Source: an uncultured Selenomonadales bacterium (GTDB lineage Bacteria; Bacillota; Negativicutes; Acidaminococcales; Acidaminococcaceae). Taken from it: 64,000 nt of DNA. A program made the translations under genes and the position numbers. Each line of letters starts with the position of its first letter. Position 1 is the first letter of the stretch. Under the pieces are notes generated by a model that saw only the letters and a list, made by a program, of their open reading frames with translations, made no database searches and was not told the origin of the DNA. Shown piece after piece: positions 7,818 to 16,432 of the stretch. The stretch covers positions 1-64,000 of the forward strand of contig OMWZ01000003.1 in NCBI GenBank assembly GCA_900314855.1, given 5' to 3'.

Positions 7818-9089
7818 TCAGAACAACAGTAGGAACATGGTGAGGAACGTGCAGATAACCATCGGGACGGCGGTTACTTTTACGATTTCGATGGGATTTG
7901 TCTTGGCAAAGCCGGCTGCGACGATACACGCTGCTGCCAACGGGGACATGCTGCGACCGAATCCACCAGTGATGAATGCCGTGGAACCGACGTTCATGAT
8001 GCTCATGCCGAAGTCTGCCGCATGCGGCGTAATGGTTGTGTTGAACGCCATGGAACCTGCAATACCACTGCCGCTCAACAGGGATACGAGGAACGGCCCG
8101 AAGGTAGCACCGATACGGGCGATAGACTGCGTGTTTTTCATTGCGTCGATCAAACTTTGGGTCAAGCCGATGGCATTCATGCCTGCCGCAAAAACACCAG
8201 CGGCGATTAAGATACTGATGATATTGGTGTAGGCATTGCCCATGCCTTTGAAAAATTCTTTCGTGCCTTCACCGGGATTGGTGCGTGTGACAACCAGCGT
8301 TAAAATAGTACCGAAAATCATTGCTTGCGGGACGCTGATGTAAGGGATGATATGCACCTGCTTGCTGCTCAAAAGGATCAGGGCCAAGGGGATCAGCGGC
8401 ATGATGGCCTTTAAGGGATTGGCAGTGCGGGAGTGGTCCGATGCGAGGTCTTCAGCCAGTTCTTCACCTAACGCGGACTGATAGCCGCTATACCGTTTCG
8501 TAATAATTGCATTCCCAATCATGCAGGCAATCGTGACAGCCAAGCAAATCAAGGCGGTCGGGGCATGGTTGATGATAACCGTCATGACGTCTACATCTGC
8601 TAATTTGGCGATTAAGATGTTGTGGCTGGATCCCGGGCTGAAAACGTCGCCCCAAGTGCCGACAAAGACCGATGCTGCGGCGATGATAGGATGGATTCCG
8701 GCAGCTACCAGCAAAGGGATAACCAGGGCGCCGACGGCGGCAGTCGCACCGGCGGCAGACGGCAGTGCCAGACTGGCGATATACGCAATGATGACGGCGG
8801 ACGGAATCAGGAAGTGTTTGCCGCGGCTGACAAATTTACTCATAATGTTGACGAAGTTCACGTCACATTTAGTATAAGCGGTAACATAGGTAAAACCAAC
8901 GACGGTACAAAGAATAGGAACCATGGATTTATGTGCTGCCCAGGTGACAAAGGCATCGAAGGCCATTTTGGGTTTACCTGCCAGACAGGCCATTGCGACG
9001 CCGGCGACGAGCAGAACCATGCGGCTGTCGTATTTTTTTACAATCGCGACAACGGTTGCAATCAAGATCATGATGGCGACGTACAACAT
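7818..9089 (-). CDS. DcuC/IT-superfamily carboxylate transporter, 423 aa
   Basis: A polytopic membrane protein with about 11-12 hydrophobic segments. The two re-entrant signatures of the DcuC family are visible: PSAAGATAAVGALVIPLLVAAG followed by GTWGDVFSPGSSHNI, and in the second half GSGIAGSMAFNTTITPHA followed by GGFGRSMSPLAAA. The family moves C4-dicarboxylates and other carboxylates or amino acids across the inner membrane. Its place between an M20 peptidase and a C-S lyase suggests that it imports, or exchanges, an acylated or peptidic amino-acid conjugate rather than succinate. The substrate is inference. Confidence 0.85.
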   Translation of the reverse strand: MLYVAIMILIATVVAIVKKYDSRMVLLVAGVAMACLAGKPKMAFDAFVTWAAHKSMVPILCTVVGFTYVTAYTKCDVNFVNIMSKFVSRGKHFLIPSAVIIAYIASLALPSAAGATAAVGALVIPLLVAAGIHPIIAAASVFVGTWGDVFSPGSSHNILIAKLADVDVMTVIINHAPTALICLAVTIACMIGNAIITKRYSGYQSALGEELAEDLASDHSRTANPLKAIMPLIPLALILLSSKQVHIIPYISVPQAMIFGTILTLVVTRTNPGEGTKEFFKGMGNAYTNIISILIAAGVFAAGMNAIGLTQSLIDAMKNTQSIARIGATFGPFLVSLLSGSGIAGSMAFNTTITPHAADFGMSIMNVGSTAFITGGFGRSMSPLAAACIVAAGFAKTNPIEIVKVTAVPMVICTFLTMFLLLF

Positions 9090-9136
9090 GATGGTACCCT
9101 CCTAATTGAAGAAAGTTAAAATGAGGACAAGATGTT

Positions 9137-10273
9137 TTAGAGCTCCTGCAGGAATCGCGTTAATCCATACAAATGAGAAGGAATGGAGGCGACTTCTCCC
9201 TGTTCCGTCACAGAATGGGAGTTGATTCCCACGAAGCTGAGACCGTCGATGACGGGTGTCCCTACGGGGTAAATGTAGTTGGCATCACTAATGCCGGGGC
9301 TCGTTACGGGTTCCATGGGTTCGTGGATTTCCGTGTAAATGGATTTTAATTTTGCCGCCATCGCCTCCGTTGCCGGATTTTCCGGAAAGGCAGGGTGGGC
9401 CTTGATCTGGAAATGGACGGTGGTACCAGGAACAAGAGGTTGTGCGGCAAATTTTCGCGCCTCCTGCACCACGCGATCATACTCTGCCTGTTCTTGATAC
9501 CGGACGTCCACCTTGCAGACTGCTAAATCCGGAATTGCATTGGCGACCTCTCCCGCTTGGCAGACCGTGCAACTGACAGAGGTTTTCCTGCTTGGGTCGG
9601 ACAAGGTGCGAAGCTGGAGAATCTGGTGGGCCATTTCCTCTAAGGCGTTGGCACCCTTTTCGTACCGGCAGGCGTGACAAGCGACACCGTGAACAGTGAT
9701 TGTCGCCTGGCCCATGCCACCACGGGAAACGCATGCCCCATGATTCTGCTTGGAAGCTTCCAGTACGATGGCTGCATCATGTTGTTTGGCGATGGATACG
9801 ATTAAATCGCGGGATGCATCCGAACCGGTCTCTTCGTCGCCGTTTACCACAAAGGTAATGGTATCGTAGTCCGTGTAATTCTCTTCCTTCAAAAGTTTTA
9901 GGGCATAAATGCCGAGAATAATCCCACCCTTACAGTCGATACAACCGGGGCCGCGGACCTGACCGTCCTCAATCCGGTAAGGGTTTCTAGACAAGGTGCC
10001 GACTTCGAAAACCGTATCGGCATGGGCCAAAAGCATCAGCTTTTTCGTGCCTGTTCCGCGCAGCGTGGCAATCAGGTTGGCACCGCCATCAAACGGAAGG
10101 ATTTGGACGGAAGCGCCAATTTCTTCGAACCAGGTTTTCAGTATTTCTTGTTCCCGTAAAATTCCCTCCGTGTGCCCTGTTGGTGTTTCAATTTCGACCA
10201 GTGCCTTCAAATCAGATAAAATCTTATCTGTTAAAGACCTGCATTTCTGGTACAGATGCAATGCCTTCGTCAT
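9137..10273 (-). CDS. M20 family metallopeptidase (carboxypeptidase G2-like), 378 aa
   Basis: A di-zinc M20 hydrolase. Visible ligand motifs are LLAHADTVFE (His and catalytic Asp), GPGCIDCKGG (bridging Asp), VNGDEETGS (catalytic Glu pair) and the C-terminal GINSHSVTEQGE (His). The dimerisation domain lies between about 180 and 290. This subgroup includes carboxypeptidase G2 and removes glutamate or other residues from acylated amino acids. It is the first gene of a five-gene operon with a carrier, a C-S lyase, RidA and DUF1847, so it may uncover the amino group of an N-acyl or gamma-glutamyl conjugate before lysis. The start at 10273 has AAGGGGGG just upstream; the longer frame from 10300 would bury that site. 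Confidence 0.88.
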   Translation of the reverse strand: MTKALHLYQKCRSLTDKILSDLKALVEIETPTGHTEGILREQEILKTWFEEIGASVQILPFDGGANLIATLRGTGTKKLMLLAHADTVFEVGTLSRNPYRIEDGQVRGPGCIDCKGGIILGIYALKLLKEENYTDYDTITFVVNGDEETGSDASRDLIVSIAKQHDAAIVLEASKQNHGACVSRGGMGQATITVHGVACHACRYEKGANALEEMAHQILQLRTLSDPSRKTSVSCTVCQAGEVANAIPDLAVCKVDVRYQEQAEYDRVVQEARKFAAQPLVPGTTVHFQIKAHPAFPENPATEAMAAKLKSIYTEIHEPMEPVTSPGISDANYIYPVGTPVIDGLSFVGINSHSVTEQGEVASIPSHLYGLTRFLQEL

Positions 10274-10343
10274 GGTGTCCCCCCTTACGGTGTATTGCAA
10301 ATATAAACGGATAGGAGAAGCAGAACCAGCTTCTTTCGATAAT

Positions 10344-10372
10344 ATTTTATCATAAATAATTTTTTATTACAA
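10344..10372 (-). promoter_or_regulatory. Promoter of the M20-dcuC-patB-ridA-DUF1847 operon with embedded operator candidate
   Basis: On the minus strand TTGTAA (10367-10372), a 17-base spacer and TAAAAT (10344-10349). The spacer and the edge of the -35 contain TAATAAAAAATTAT (10356-10369), identical to the core of the inverted repeat before the YheO-type regulator. GATAATATTTTATC (+ strand, 10339-10352) overlaps the -10. The remaining 10373-10476 is AT-rich and holds no gene that I can see. Confidence 0.6.
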
Positions 10373-10476
10373 TTGGCGCGCGTAAAATATGATATGTCAA
10401 AAAAATGATGTAATAAAACTAACAGATATCGTGATGCAAAATTCCATGATAAAAGAATAGGAAGGATCTAAACGGA

Positions 10477-10518
10477 TAGAAAAAGGGCTTCCAGTACGGT
10501 TATATACTGGAAGCCCTT
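10477..10518 (-). terminator. Rho-independent terminator of the AGCS symporter gene
   Basis: A perfect 14-bp inverted repeat (AAGGGCTTCCAGTA) with an 8-base loop is followed on the minus strand by TTTTTCT, about 50 bases after the symporter stop codon. Confidence 0.85.
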
Positions 10519-10569
10519 CTTTGGAGCGAAGCGACCGGTAGGAGGCGGGGAGGTGTTTCCGCCGCTCCT

Positions 10570-11919
10570 TTATTTATCGTGTGTCGCGAAGTATTCTTTG
10601 GTTTTGGCGGCGACTTGCGGCCAGAGGATGGCGAGGGCGATCATGTTCGGAATGACGACGAGGCCCATGGCGACATCCTGCAGGCTCCAGACGACGGTGA
10701 TTTTCGTGGTGGCACCGATGATGCAGAGGAACGGGAAAATGTAGCGCAGTTTGCTCGTGACGTTTTCCCCGAAGGCATAGGTGAAGCTCTTTGCCGCGTT
10801 CCACCACTGGCCCATGAGGGTTGTGAAGCAGAAGATCAGGAGGGCGAAGGTTCCCGCGTGTTTCAGCGGGGCCCAGACCGTGCCGAAGGATTCGAGGGCC
10901 ATGACCGTTGCCGGATGGCCGGATGTGTACATCCCCGTGGTCCCGACGACCAGGGCCGTGATGGAGCAGATGACGAGGGTGTCGATGAAGACTTCGGCGA
11001 CGCCCGTAATGCCTTCGTCGACGGGATGCGGGACGATAGAACAGCCGTGGGCGAAAGGCGCCGTGCCTTCGCCGGCTTCGTTGGAGTACATGCCGCGGGC
11101 AATGCCGTACTGCATGGCGCGGGCGATGACGTACCCGCCGGTGCCGCCGGCGGCGGCGTCAAAGGACCAGGCCTGCGTGAAAATGGTGTAGAGGACGTTC
11201 GGCAGCTCCGTGATGTTGAGCAGGATGACGATGATGCCGATGACGATGTAGAAAATGGACATGGCCGGCACCAGGTTCATGGCGATGTTCGCCAGGCGTT
11301 TCAGGCCGCCCAGGGTGATGGACAGGAGCAGGACGATGAGAATCGCGCCTGTCAGGTACGTGGGCACGCCGTAGTTGGTGTTCATGATGCTGGCAATGGT
11401 GTTGGACTGGACCAGGTTGGCGCCCATCATCTTGATGCACATGAGGACCGCGATGACGACGCCCAGCCAGGGCATCTTCAGGCCGTCGCGGATGTAGTAC
11501 ATGGGGCCGGAGAGCAGATTGCCTTCCTTGTCGCGGCCGCGGTACAGCTGGGACAGGACGATTTCGCCATATTTCAGGGCTTCGCCGAAGAAGGCGGCGA
11601 TCCACATCCAGAAGACGGCGCCCATGCCGCCGGAGACGATGGCCGTGGCGACGCCGACGACGTTGCCGCCGCCCACGTTGCCGGCCAGGGTGACCATCAT
11701 GGCCTTAAAGGTGGAAATGGAGCCGTTGCCCTGGTCGACCTTGCGGGTCTTGAAGGAGTCGATCAGGGTCGTTTTCATGATGAACTTAAAGTGACGGATC
11801 TGTACGAACCCGTTCGTGATGGTGTAGAGGATACCCAACGCCAGAAGGACGAAGACCAGCCACCGTCCCCACAGCCAGGAGTTGATGAAGGCAAGCAATT
11901 GTTCCAGGGAGTTTAGCAT
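10570..11919 (-). CDS. AGCS family sodium:alanine/glycine symporter, 449 aa
   Basis: An inner-membrane Na+-coupled amino-acid symporter of the alanine-or-glycine:cation family. Typical segments are VTLAGNVGGGNVVGVATAIVSGG, AVFWMWIAAFFGEALKYGE, GPMYYIRDGL, and the SNEAGEGTAPFAHG motif. About ten transmembrane segments are visible and the length is normal for the family. Substrate may be alanine, glycine or a related small amino acid; sequence alone does not settle it. It lies 37 bases upstream of the glycerophosphodiesterase start on the coding strand side (the GDPD gene precedes it), so the two may be cotranscribed. AAAGGAA precedes ATG. Confidence 0.9.
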   Translation of the reverse strand: MLNSLEQLLAFINSWLWGRWLVFVLLALGILYTITNGFVQIRHFKFIMKTTLIDSFKTRKVDQGNGSISTFKAMMVTLAGNVGGGNVVGVATAIVSGGMGAVFWMWIAAFFGEALKYGEIVLSQLYRGRDKEGNLLSGPMYYIRDGLKMPWLGVVIAVLMCIKMMGANLVQSNTIASIMNTNYGVPTYLTGAILIVLLLSITLGGLKRLANIAMNLVPAMSIFYIVIGIIVILLNITELPNVLYTIFTQAWSFDAAAGGTGGYVIARAMQYGIARGMYSNEAGEGTAPFAHGCSIVPHPVDEGITGVAEVFIDTLVICSITALVVGTTGMYTSGHPATVMALESFGTVWAPLKHAGTFALLIFCFTTLMGQWWNAAKSFTYAFGENVTSKLRYIFPFLCIIGATTKITVVWSLQDVAMGLVVIPNMIALAILWPQVAAKTKEYFATHDK

Positions 11920-11956
11920 AATAGATTCCTTTCGTTCCGTTGATGAATAGAGGGGG

Positions 11957-12676
11957 TTACCCGGCCAGGACGGCGGCGGTCAAATCGGGGAAGTTGCCGA
12001 TGACACAGTCCACGCCCTTGGCCAACAGGGAGCGGATCGCCGCTTCGTCGTTGACCGTGAAGGTGTTGATTTTCAGGTGATGGGCTTTCAGGTCGGCGAC
12101 GGTGTCGTCCGTCAGGCTGCCCCAGAAAGGATGGTAGCACTGCACACCCAGGGCCGCCGCGTAGGCGCCGGGGTGGAAAACCCAGGATTCCTCCAGGAGA
12201 CCGTATTCCAGGTCTGGCGCCAATTCCTTCATCCGCAGCACGCTGAAGTGGTTGAAGCTCGAAATGATGACTTTTTGCTCCAGGTGATACTTCCGCAGCA
12301 GGGCCAGGGTCTTTTCCTCCAGGGCAGGGTAGGGATAGACGCCGTTCTTGAGTTCCACGTTGGTGATACATCCCGCGGCAGCGGCCCATTCGCAGTATTC
12401 CTCGAAGGTCGGGACCGGATTCCGAACGCCGGCCTGTTTGTACAGGTACGAAGCGTCGAGTTTGCGCAGGTCCGCCAGGGTAAAGTCGCGCACGAAGCCT
12501 TGCCCGTCCGTGGTGCGGTCCACCCGTTCGTCATGGATGACGACGACTTCGCCGTCTTTCGTGAGCTGTACATCCAGTTCGACGCCGTCCGCGCCGGCCT
12601 CTACGGCCTTGCGGTACGCCAGCATCGTATTTTCCGGATACTTTCCGCTGAATCCTCTGTGTCCTAAATTCCGCAC
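11957..12676 (-). CDS. Glycerophosphodiester phosphodiesterase, 239 aa
   Basis: A cytoplasmic GDPD-family TIM barrel that hydrolyses glycerophosphodiesters to glycerol-3-phosphate and an alcohol. The catalytic set is present: LGHRGFSGKYPENTMLAY (His, Arg, Glu, Asn), GVELDVQLTKDGEVVVIHDERVDRTTDG (Glu, Asp, His) and NVELK. The reading frame could begin at 12763, but the family start corresponds to VRNLGHRG. A GTG at 12676 preceded by AAAGGAT at 8 bases is the best initiation site and gives the usual family length. It precedes the AGCS symporter on the same strand. Confidence 0.85.
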   Translation of the reverse strand: MRNLGHRGFSGKYPENTMLAYRKAVEAGADGVELDVQLTKDGEVVVIHDERVDRTTDGQGFVRDFTLADLRKLDASYLYKQAGVRNPVPTFEEYCEWAAAAGCITNVELKNGVYPYPALEEKTLALLRKYHLEQKVIISSFNHFSVLRMKELAPDLEYGLLEESWVFHPGAYAAALGVQCYHPFWGSLTDDTVADLKAHHLKINTFTVNDEAAIRSLLAKGVDCVIGNFPDLTAAVLAG

Positions 12677-12867
12677 GATAACACATCCTTTCCGGGGGGC
12701 CGAAGGCGCCGCTCCCCACTGCTCATACGCTCCATTGTAGCAAATGGGAGAACGCAAGTACATACTTTTTCCTGCGATTCCCGCAGGAGAAGTGTTGTGG
12801 ATGTTTGCCAGGCAGGGGCGACTGTTTTTATGCTTAAAAAGAATAAGATTTTAAATAGGAATAAATA

Positions 12868-12896
12868 TTGACAATGCGACTCCTTCCCAGTAAGAT
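12868..12896 (+). promoter_or_regulatory. Sigma-70 promoter of the TonB-dependent receptor gene
   Basis: TTGACA (12868-12873), a 17-base spacer and TAAGAT (12891-12896). An AT-rich stretch lies just upstream (12840-12867). I do not see a convincing Fur box, although iron control would be expected for such a receptor. Confidence 0.75.
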
Positions 12897-12951
12897 GAGG
12901 GTGTAACGCCGTTGCGTGGCGCGGTTTTGGATAGGGGTAAGGAGGATTGCC

Positions 12952-15123
12952 ATGAACAAAAAGCAAGGAATGGCTGCCCTGTTGTGCGCCGTTGGCGTCA
13001 TGGGGGCAGGGCTGCCGGTATCGGCTGAAGAAGCTGTTGCAGCCTACGAATTGGAAGAGATGGTGGTTACGGCTACGCGCGTCCGGGAAAATGCAGACAA
13101 GGTGCCGGCCAGTGCCACCGTTATTACGGCGAAGGACATTGAAAAAATCAACGCGACGACGATTACGGATGCGCTGAAGCAGATCATGGGCATTTTTGTC
13201 GACCGGCCAAAGGGCCTGGCGGACACAGCCAATGGGATTGAAATGCGCGGCTTCGGGGATGCGGATATCCTTGTCCTCTATGACGGCATGCCCATGAACA
13301 ATGCCTATGACGGCGGTGTTAACTGGACGGCAATCCCCGTGGACGACGTGGAACGCATCGAGGTTGTCCGCGGCGCCGCATCGTCTTTGTATGGGGGGAG
13401 GGCTGTCGGCGGCGTTATCAATATCATTCCGAAAGAACCTGGCAAGGATTTGAAAATTCGCACGAGCCTCATCGGAGGCGCGCATTCGACGTGGCGCAAG
13501 AGCTTCACAATCAGCCAAAAACCAACGGAAAAGTTTGGATATAAGGTAGGTTTCGAGCAGCGTTCGACGGCGGGGTTCGAAAACAAGGTCGCTTCCTCGA
13601 CCGCAAAAGGATCGTCGTCTCCTACAGGCACCGTTGGCACCGGCGTCGTGACGAGCCGGAAAGTCAATGGGGCGCCGCGTTATTTGCTGGGAACACCGGG
13701 GAAAGGTGCCGGACGAAGCACAACTTACAATGCGGAAATATCCTATGATTTTGATCAAGAACGCAAGGTAACGTACAGCTACATGCACGATAAGTTTCGC
13801 TATTGGTCCGGTGATGCGCGCAGCTATATCAAGGACAGCAACGGCAATCCACTCTTCTCCGGAAGTGTCCAGCTTCCGACGGGAAAATGGCTGAATTTCA
13901 ACGAGTCGGCCTTTCTCGATTATTACGGGCGCCGTGAAACGGACGTCCATTCTTTCCGATATCGTGACGAAGCCCATCGAATTGTTTTCAATGCGGGCGT
14001 TTCCCATGTCAAGGATTCGGGATATTCCACGGGGAAAAAGTTTGACGGCGGCACGCCAGGCAGCGACACCAAATATCCAAGCAAGTCCTATAAGGTGGAT
14101 TTCCAGAAAACCTGGGAAACGGCCGGGAAACATACCGTTGTCGCCGGGTGGGATGCCCAACGGGATTCCATGGCCCGCACCTCGACGGCCCTGGACCATT
14201 GGAAGGACTGGGATTCCGTGACCGCTGTCTATGGTGTGACAGGCGGAAAGTCCGATAATTTTGCGGCTTTCGTGCAGGATACCTATGCGGCAGATGAGCA
14301 TTTTTCCATATATACGGGCATTCGTTTTGATTATTATAAAAAATTTGACGGGTATTTTGACGACCGGAAGAATCACGCATTCAAAAAGTACGAAGACAAG
14401 AGTTATACGGAATGGAGCCCGAAACTGGCGTTCCAGTATTCGCCAAACCATACGGCGAGTTATTATCTTTCCTATGGCCACAGCTTCACGCCGCCCACGC
14501 TGTATAAGTTGTACCGTACGGACAACGGCTACTATGCCGGCGGGTATATCGGCAATCCCGACTTGGAACCGGAAACGACGGATACTTTCGAAATCGGAGT
14601 CAATAAGAAATTCGGTTCGCGGACGGATGTCCATTTGGCCTTGTTCCGCTCCTTTACGGAGAACTTGATTACGGCTGCCGCCGTGCCCGGTACGGACAAC
14701 AAGCATTATGTCAACAACGACAAGGCGGTCCGCACAGGCATGGAAGCCGAAGTTAAACATCGGTTCAACGATAAGTGGGCGGGCTACGTGAATTACCAGT
14801 GGCAGCTTGTTAAAGATGATGGCGGCGACCGGATTTATGATTATCCGAAGGATATCCTCCACGCCGGTCTTGCTTATGACCATCAAAAGTGGAGCGGCTA
14901 TCTGGATGCGGAATACGTCAGCACCAGGAATGCTCCGGGCAGCGTTTCCAACGTATACTTGTCCTGCGACAGCCATACGACGCTGAACGCCGGCCTTTCC
15001 TACAAGTTCAGCAAGAATTGGAAAGCTGTCTTTACGGTCAATAATCTGCTGGACCGGGAGTACTATTCCTGGTATAAGGCGGACGGCCGCAACTGGTATT
15101 TAGGCGTACAGTTCAATAATTGA
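12952..15123 (+). CDS. TonB-dependent outer-membrane receptor, 723 aa
   Basis: A TonB-dependent transporter for an iron chelate, heme, cobalamin or similar ligand. After a signal peptide ending PVSA (about residue 24) comes a TonB-box-like ELEEMVVTATR, then the plug domain (PASATVITAKDIEKINATTITDALKQ, IEMRGFGDADILVLYDGMPM, VERIEVVRGAASSLYGGRAVGGVINII) and a long beta-barrel ending in an aromatic-rich strand (YLGVQFNN). The start is the ATG at 12952, with AAGGAGG 6 bases upstream, rather than 12916. No TonB, ExbB or ABC genes are nearby. The gene after it, at 15192, is probably in the same transcript. The ligand cannot be read from sequence. Confidence 0.92.
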   Translation: MNKKQGMAALLCAVGVMGAGLPVSAEEAVAAYELEEMVVTATRVRENADKVPASATVITAKDIEKINATTITDALKQIMGIFVDRPKGLADTANGIEMRGFGDADILVLYDGMPMNNAYDGGVNWTAIPVDDVERIEVVRGAASSLYGGRAVGGVINIIPKEPGKDLKIRTSLIGGAHSTWRKSFTISQKPTEKFGYKVGFEQRSTAGFENKVASSTAKGSSSPTGTVGTGVVTSRKVNGAPRYLLGTPGKGAGRSTTYNAEISYDFDQERKVTYSYMHDKFRYWSGDARSYIKDSNGNPLFSGSVQLPTGKWLNFNESAFLDYYGRRETDVHSFRYRDEAHRIVFNAGVSHVKDSGYSTGKKFDGGTPGSDTKYPSKSYKVDFQKTWETAGKHTVVAGWDAQRDSMARTSTALDHWKDWDSVTAVYGVTGGKSDNFAAFVQDTYAADEHFSIYTGIRFDYYKKFDGYFDDRKNHAFKKYEDKSYTEWSPKLAFQYSPNHTASYYLSYGHSFTPPTLYKLYRTDNGYYAGGYIGNPDLEPETTDTFEIGVNKKFGSRTDVHLALFRSFTENLITAAAVPGTDNKHYVNNDKAVRTGMEAEVKHRFNDKWAGYVNYQWQLVKDDGGDRIYDYPKDILHAGLAYDHQKWSGYLDAEYVSTRNAPGSVSNVYLSCDSHTTLNAGLSYKFSKNWKAVFTVNNLLDREYYSWYKADGRNWYLGVQFNN

Positions 15124-15191
15124 AACAAGATGTCATACGGCGCCGCTTTGCAAAAACAGGAAGGGCCGGCGCGTCGACAGGAGGAATTGCC

Positions 15192-15746
15192 ATGAATCGA
15201 TGCAGGGGAGAAAAAAGGAGTTCCACCGCCCGGAGCCGGCGGGAAAGAAGACAAAGCAGGCGGTATCTGCTGTCCGCCGTACCTGTTCTTTGCCTGTGCG
15301 TCGGGGTGTTTGCGGGCCTCCTGGTCAGGATGGGGACAGTGGAAGCCCGTGACTTTCATGAACCTCCGACCGTGCCAGCCCGGTTAAAGGGGACGCCGCC
15401 GCATCATCCGCGGGTCATCCCCTACTATTTGCGAAACTTTGTGGATCAGGGTGCCATGACCGAAGCCGAAGCGACAGCGACACGTACCTACATGATTTAC
15501 CGATTCTACCGCCGGCGCGGGGATTTGAGGGCCGTAGCAGGCATGGCGCAGGAACAGCGCCGCGCTTACATGCGGGCGCGCCGGCAGGAACGAGGCAACG
15601 CCTTGCTGGAATACTCCCGCTTCACGGGCATTCCCCTGCGCCGGGCCGCTGTGTTGGTCGATTTGTTCCACCATAACGACATGGGTGCGAGACAGTACGA
15701 AAAGTGGCAGCAGGAAAAACCGCGCCAAGGAGGAATGAACGTCTGA
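15192..15746 (+). CDS. Unknown single-TM anchored basic protein, 184 aa
   Basis: Not recognised. Residues 1-24 are very basic, residues 25-45 (YLLSAVPVLCLCVGVFAGLLV) form one membrane segment or uncleaved signal anchor, and the rest is a helical basic domain (MTEAEATATRTYMIYRFYRRRGDLRAV, EQRRAYMRARRQERGNALLEYSRFTGIPLRRAAVLVDLFH). It most likely faces the periplasm. The start is the ATG at 15192 with AGGAGG 6 bases upstream, only 68 bases after the TonB receptor stop and with no terminator between, so the two are probably cotranscribed. It could be an accessory factor of the receptor. That is inference from position only. Confidence 0.65.
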   Translation: MNRCRGEKRSSTARSRRERRQSRRYLLSAVPVLCLCVGVFAGLLVRMGTVEARDFHEPPTVPARLKGTPPHHPRVIPYYLRNFVDQGAMTEAEATATRTYMIYRFYRRRGDLRAVAGMAQEQRRAYMRARRQERGNALLEYSRFTGIPLRRAAVLVDLFHHNDMGARQYEKWQQEKPRQGGMNV

Positions 15747-15884
15747 AAGGGCGTGGTTCGGCTTCTCACGGGTATTTGCTTTGTTTGCAATGCGGCAAAA
15801 GCCTGCCGTCCCTGGTGAGGATGGCGCTGCCGACTTGTTCGCAGATCATGCTGGATGGCCTGGCTATCCGGGTCGATGACTTCC

Positions 15885-15925
15885 AGGAAAAAAGACACCG
15901 AAATCGCAGGGATTTCGGTGTCTTT
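15885..15925 (-). terminator. Rho-independent terminator of the ilvCBN operon
   Basis: A perfect 15-bp inverted repeat (AAAGACACCGAAATC) with a 5-base loop, followed on the minus strand by TTTTTTCC, directly after the ilvN stop. Confidence 0.85.
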
Positions 15926-15931
15926 GTGTTC

Positions 15932-16432
15932 TTACATATCCTTGACGGGGACGAGGCCGCGGGACAGGGAAATCTGCCCCGTCCGGGCGATTTCCAGGAC
16001 TTCGTAATTCTGGAGCATGGCCAGGGTCGCGTCGATGTGGTCTTCGCGTCCCGTGATGCGGAAGACGAGGGACTGGGGGTGCACGTCGACGATTTTGGCG
16101 TTGAACAGGGCGGCCAGGTTCGTCAGTTCGGCCCGGACCTGGGCCGAGGGACATTTGACCTTGATCATGGCCAATTCGTAGCTGACAAAGGGCGCTTCGT
16201 CGAGGTTGACGACTTTGAGGACATCGATGAGTTTCGCCAGCTGGTTGATAGCCTGGTCCAGTTCCCATTTGTTGTCCACCGTGACGACAATGTTGATGCG
16301 CGTCACGTCGGGCTCTTCCGTGTAGCCGGCGTTGATGCATTCAATGTTGATGGCGCGCCGGCTGATGAGGCCCGCCACGTGGGTCAGGACGCCCGGTTTG
16401 TTGTCACACAGGATGGCTAAATGCTGCCTCAT
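15932..16432 (-). CDS. ilvN: Acetolactate synthase small (regulatory) subunit, 166 aa
   Basis: The regulatory partner of IlvB, which confers feedback inhibition by valine on the first common step of branched-chain amino-acid synthesis. Residues 3-75 form an ACT domain (HLAILCDNKPGVLTHVAGLISRRAINIECI) and the C-terminal half (LAMIKVKCPSAQVRAELTNLAALFNAKIVDV) is the second ACT-like domain. Its ATG overlaps the ilvB stop codon as ATGA, so translation is coupled to ilvB. It is the last gene of the T-box-controlled ilvC-ilvB-ilvN operon. Confidence 0.95.
   Translation of the reverse strand: MRQHLAILCDNKPGVLTHVAGLISRRAINIECINAGYTEEPDVTRINIVVTVDNKWELDQAINQLAKLIDVLKVVNLDEAPFVSYELAMIKVKCPSAQVRAELTNLAALFNAKIVDVHPQSLVFRITGREDHIDATLAMLQNYEVLEIARTGQISLSRGLVPVKDM

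Noticed and set aside
12664..14976. Open frame of 770 codons opposite the TonB receptor
   Set aside because: The + strand encodes a complete TonB receptor with promoter and ribosome site; the antisense frame also crosses the start of the GDPD gene.
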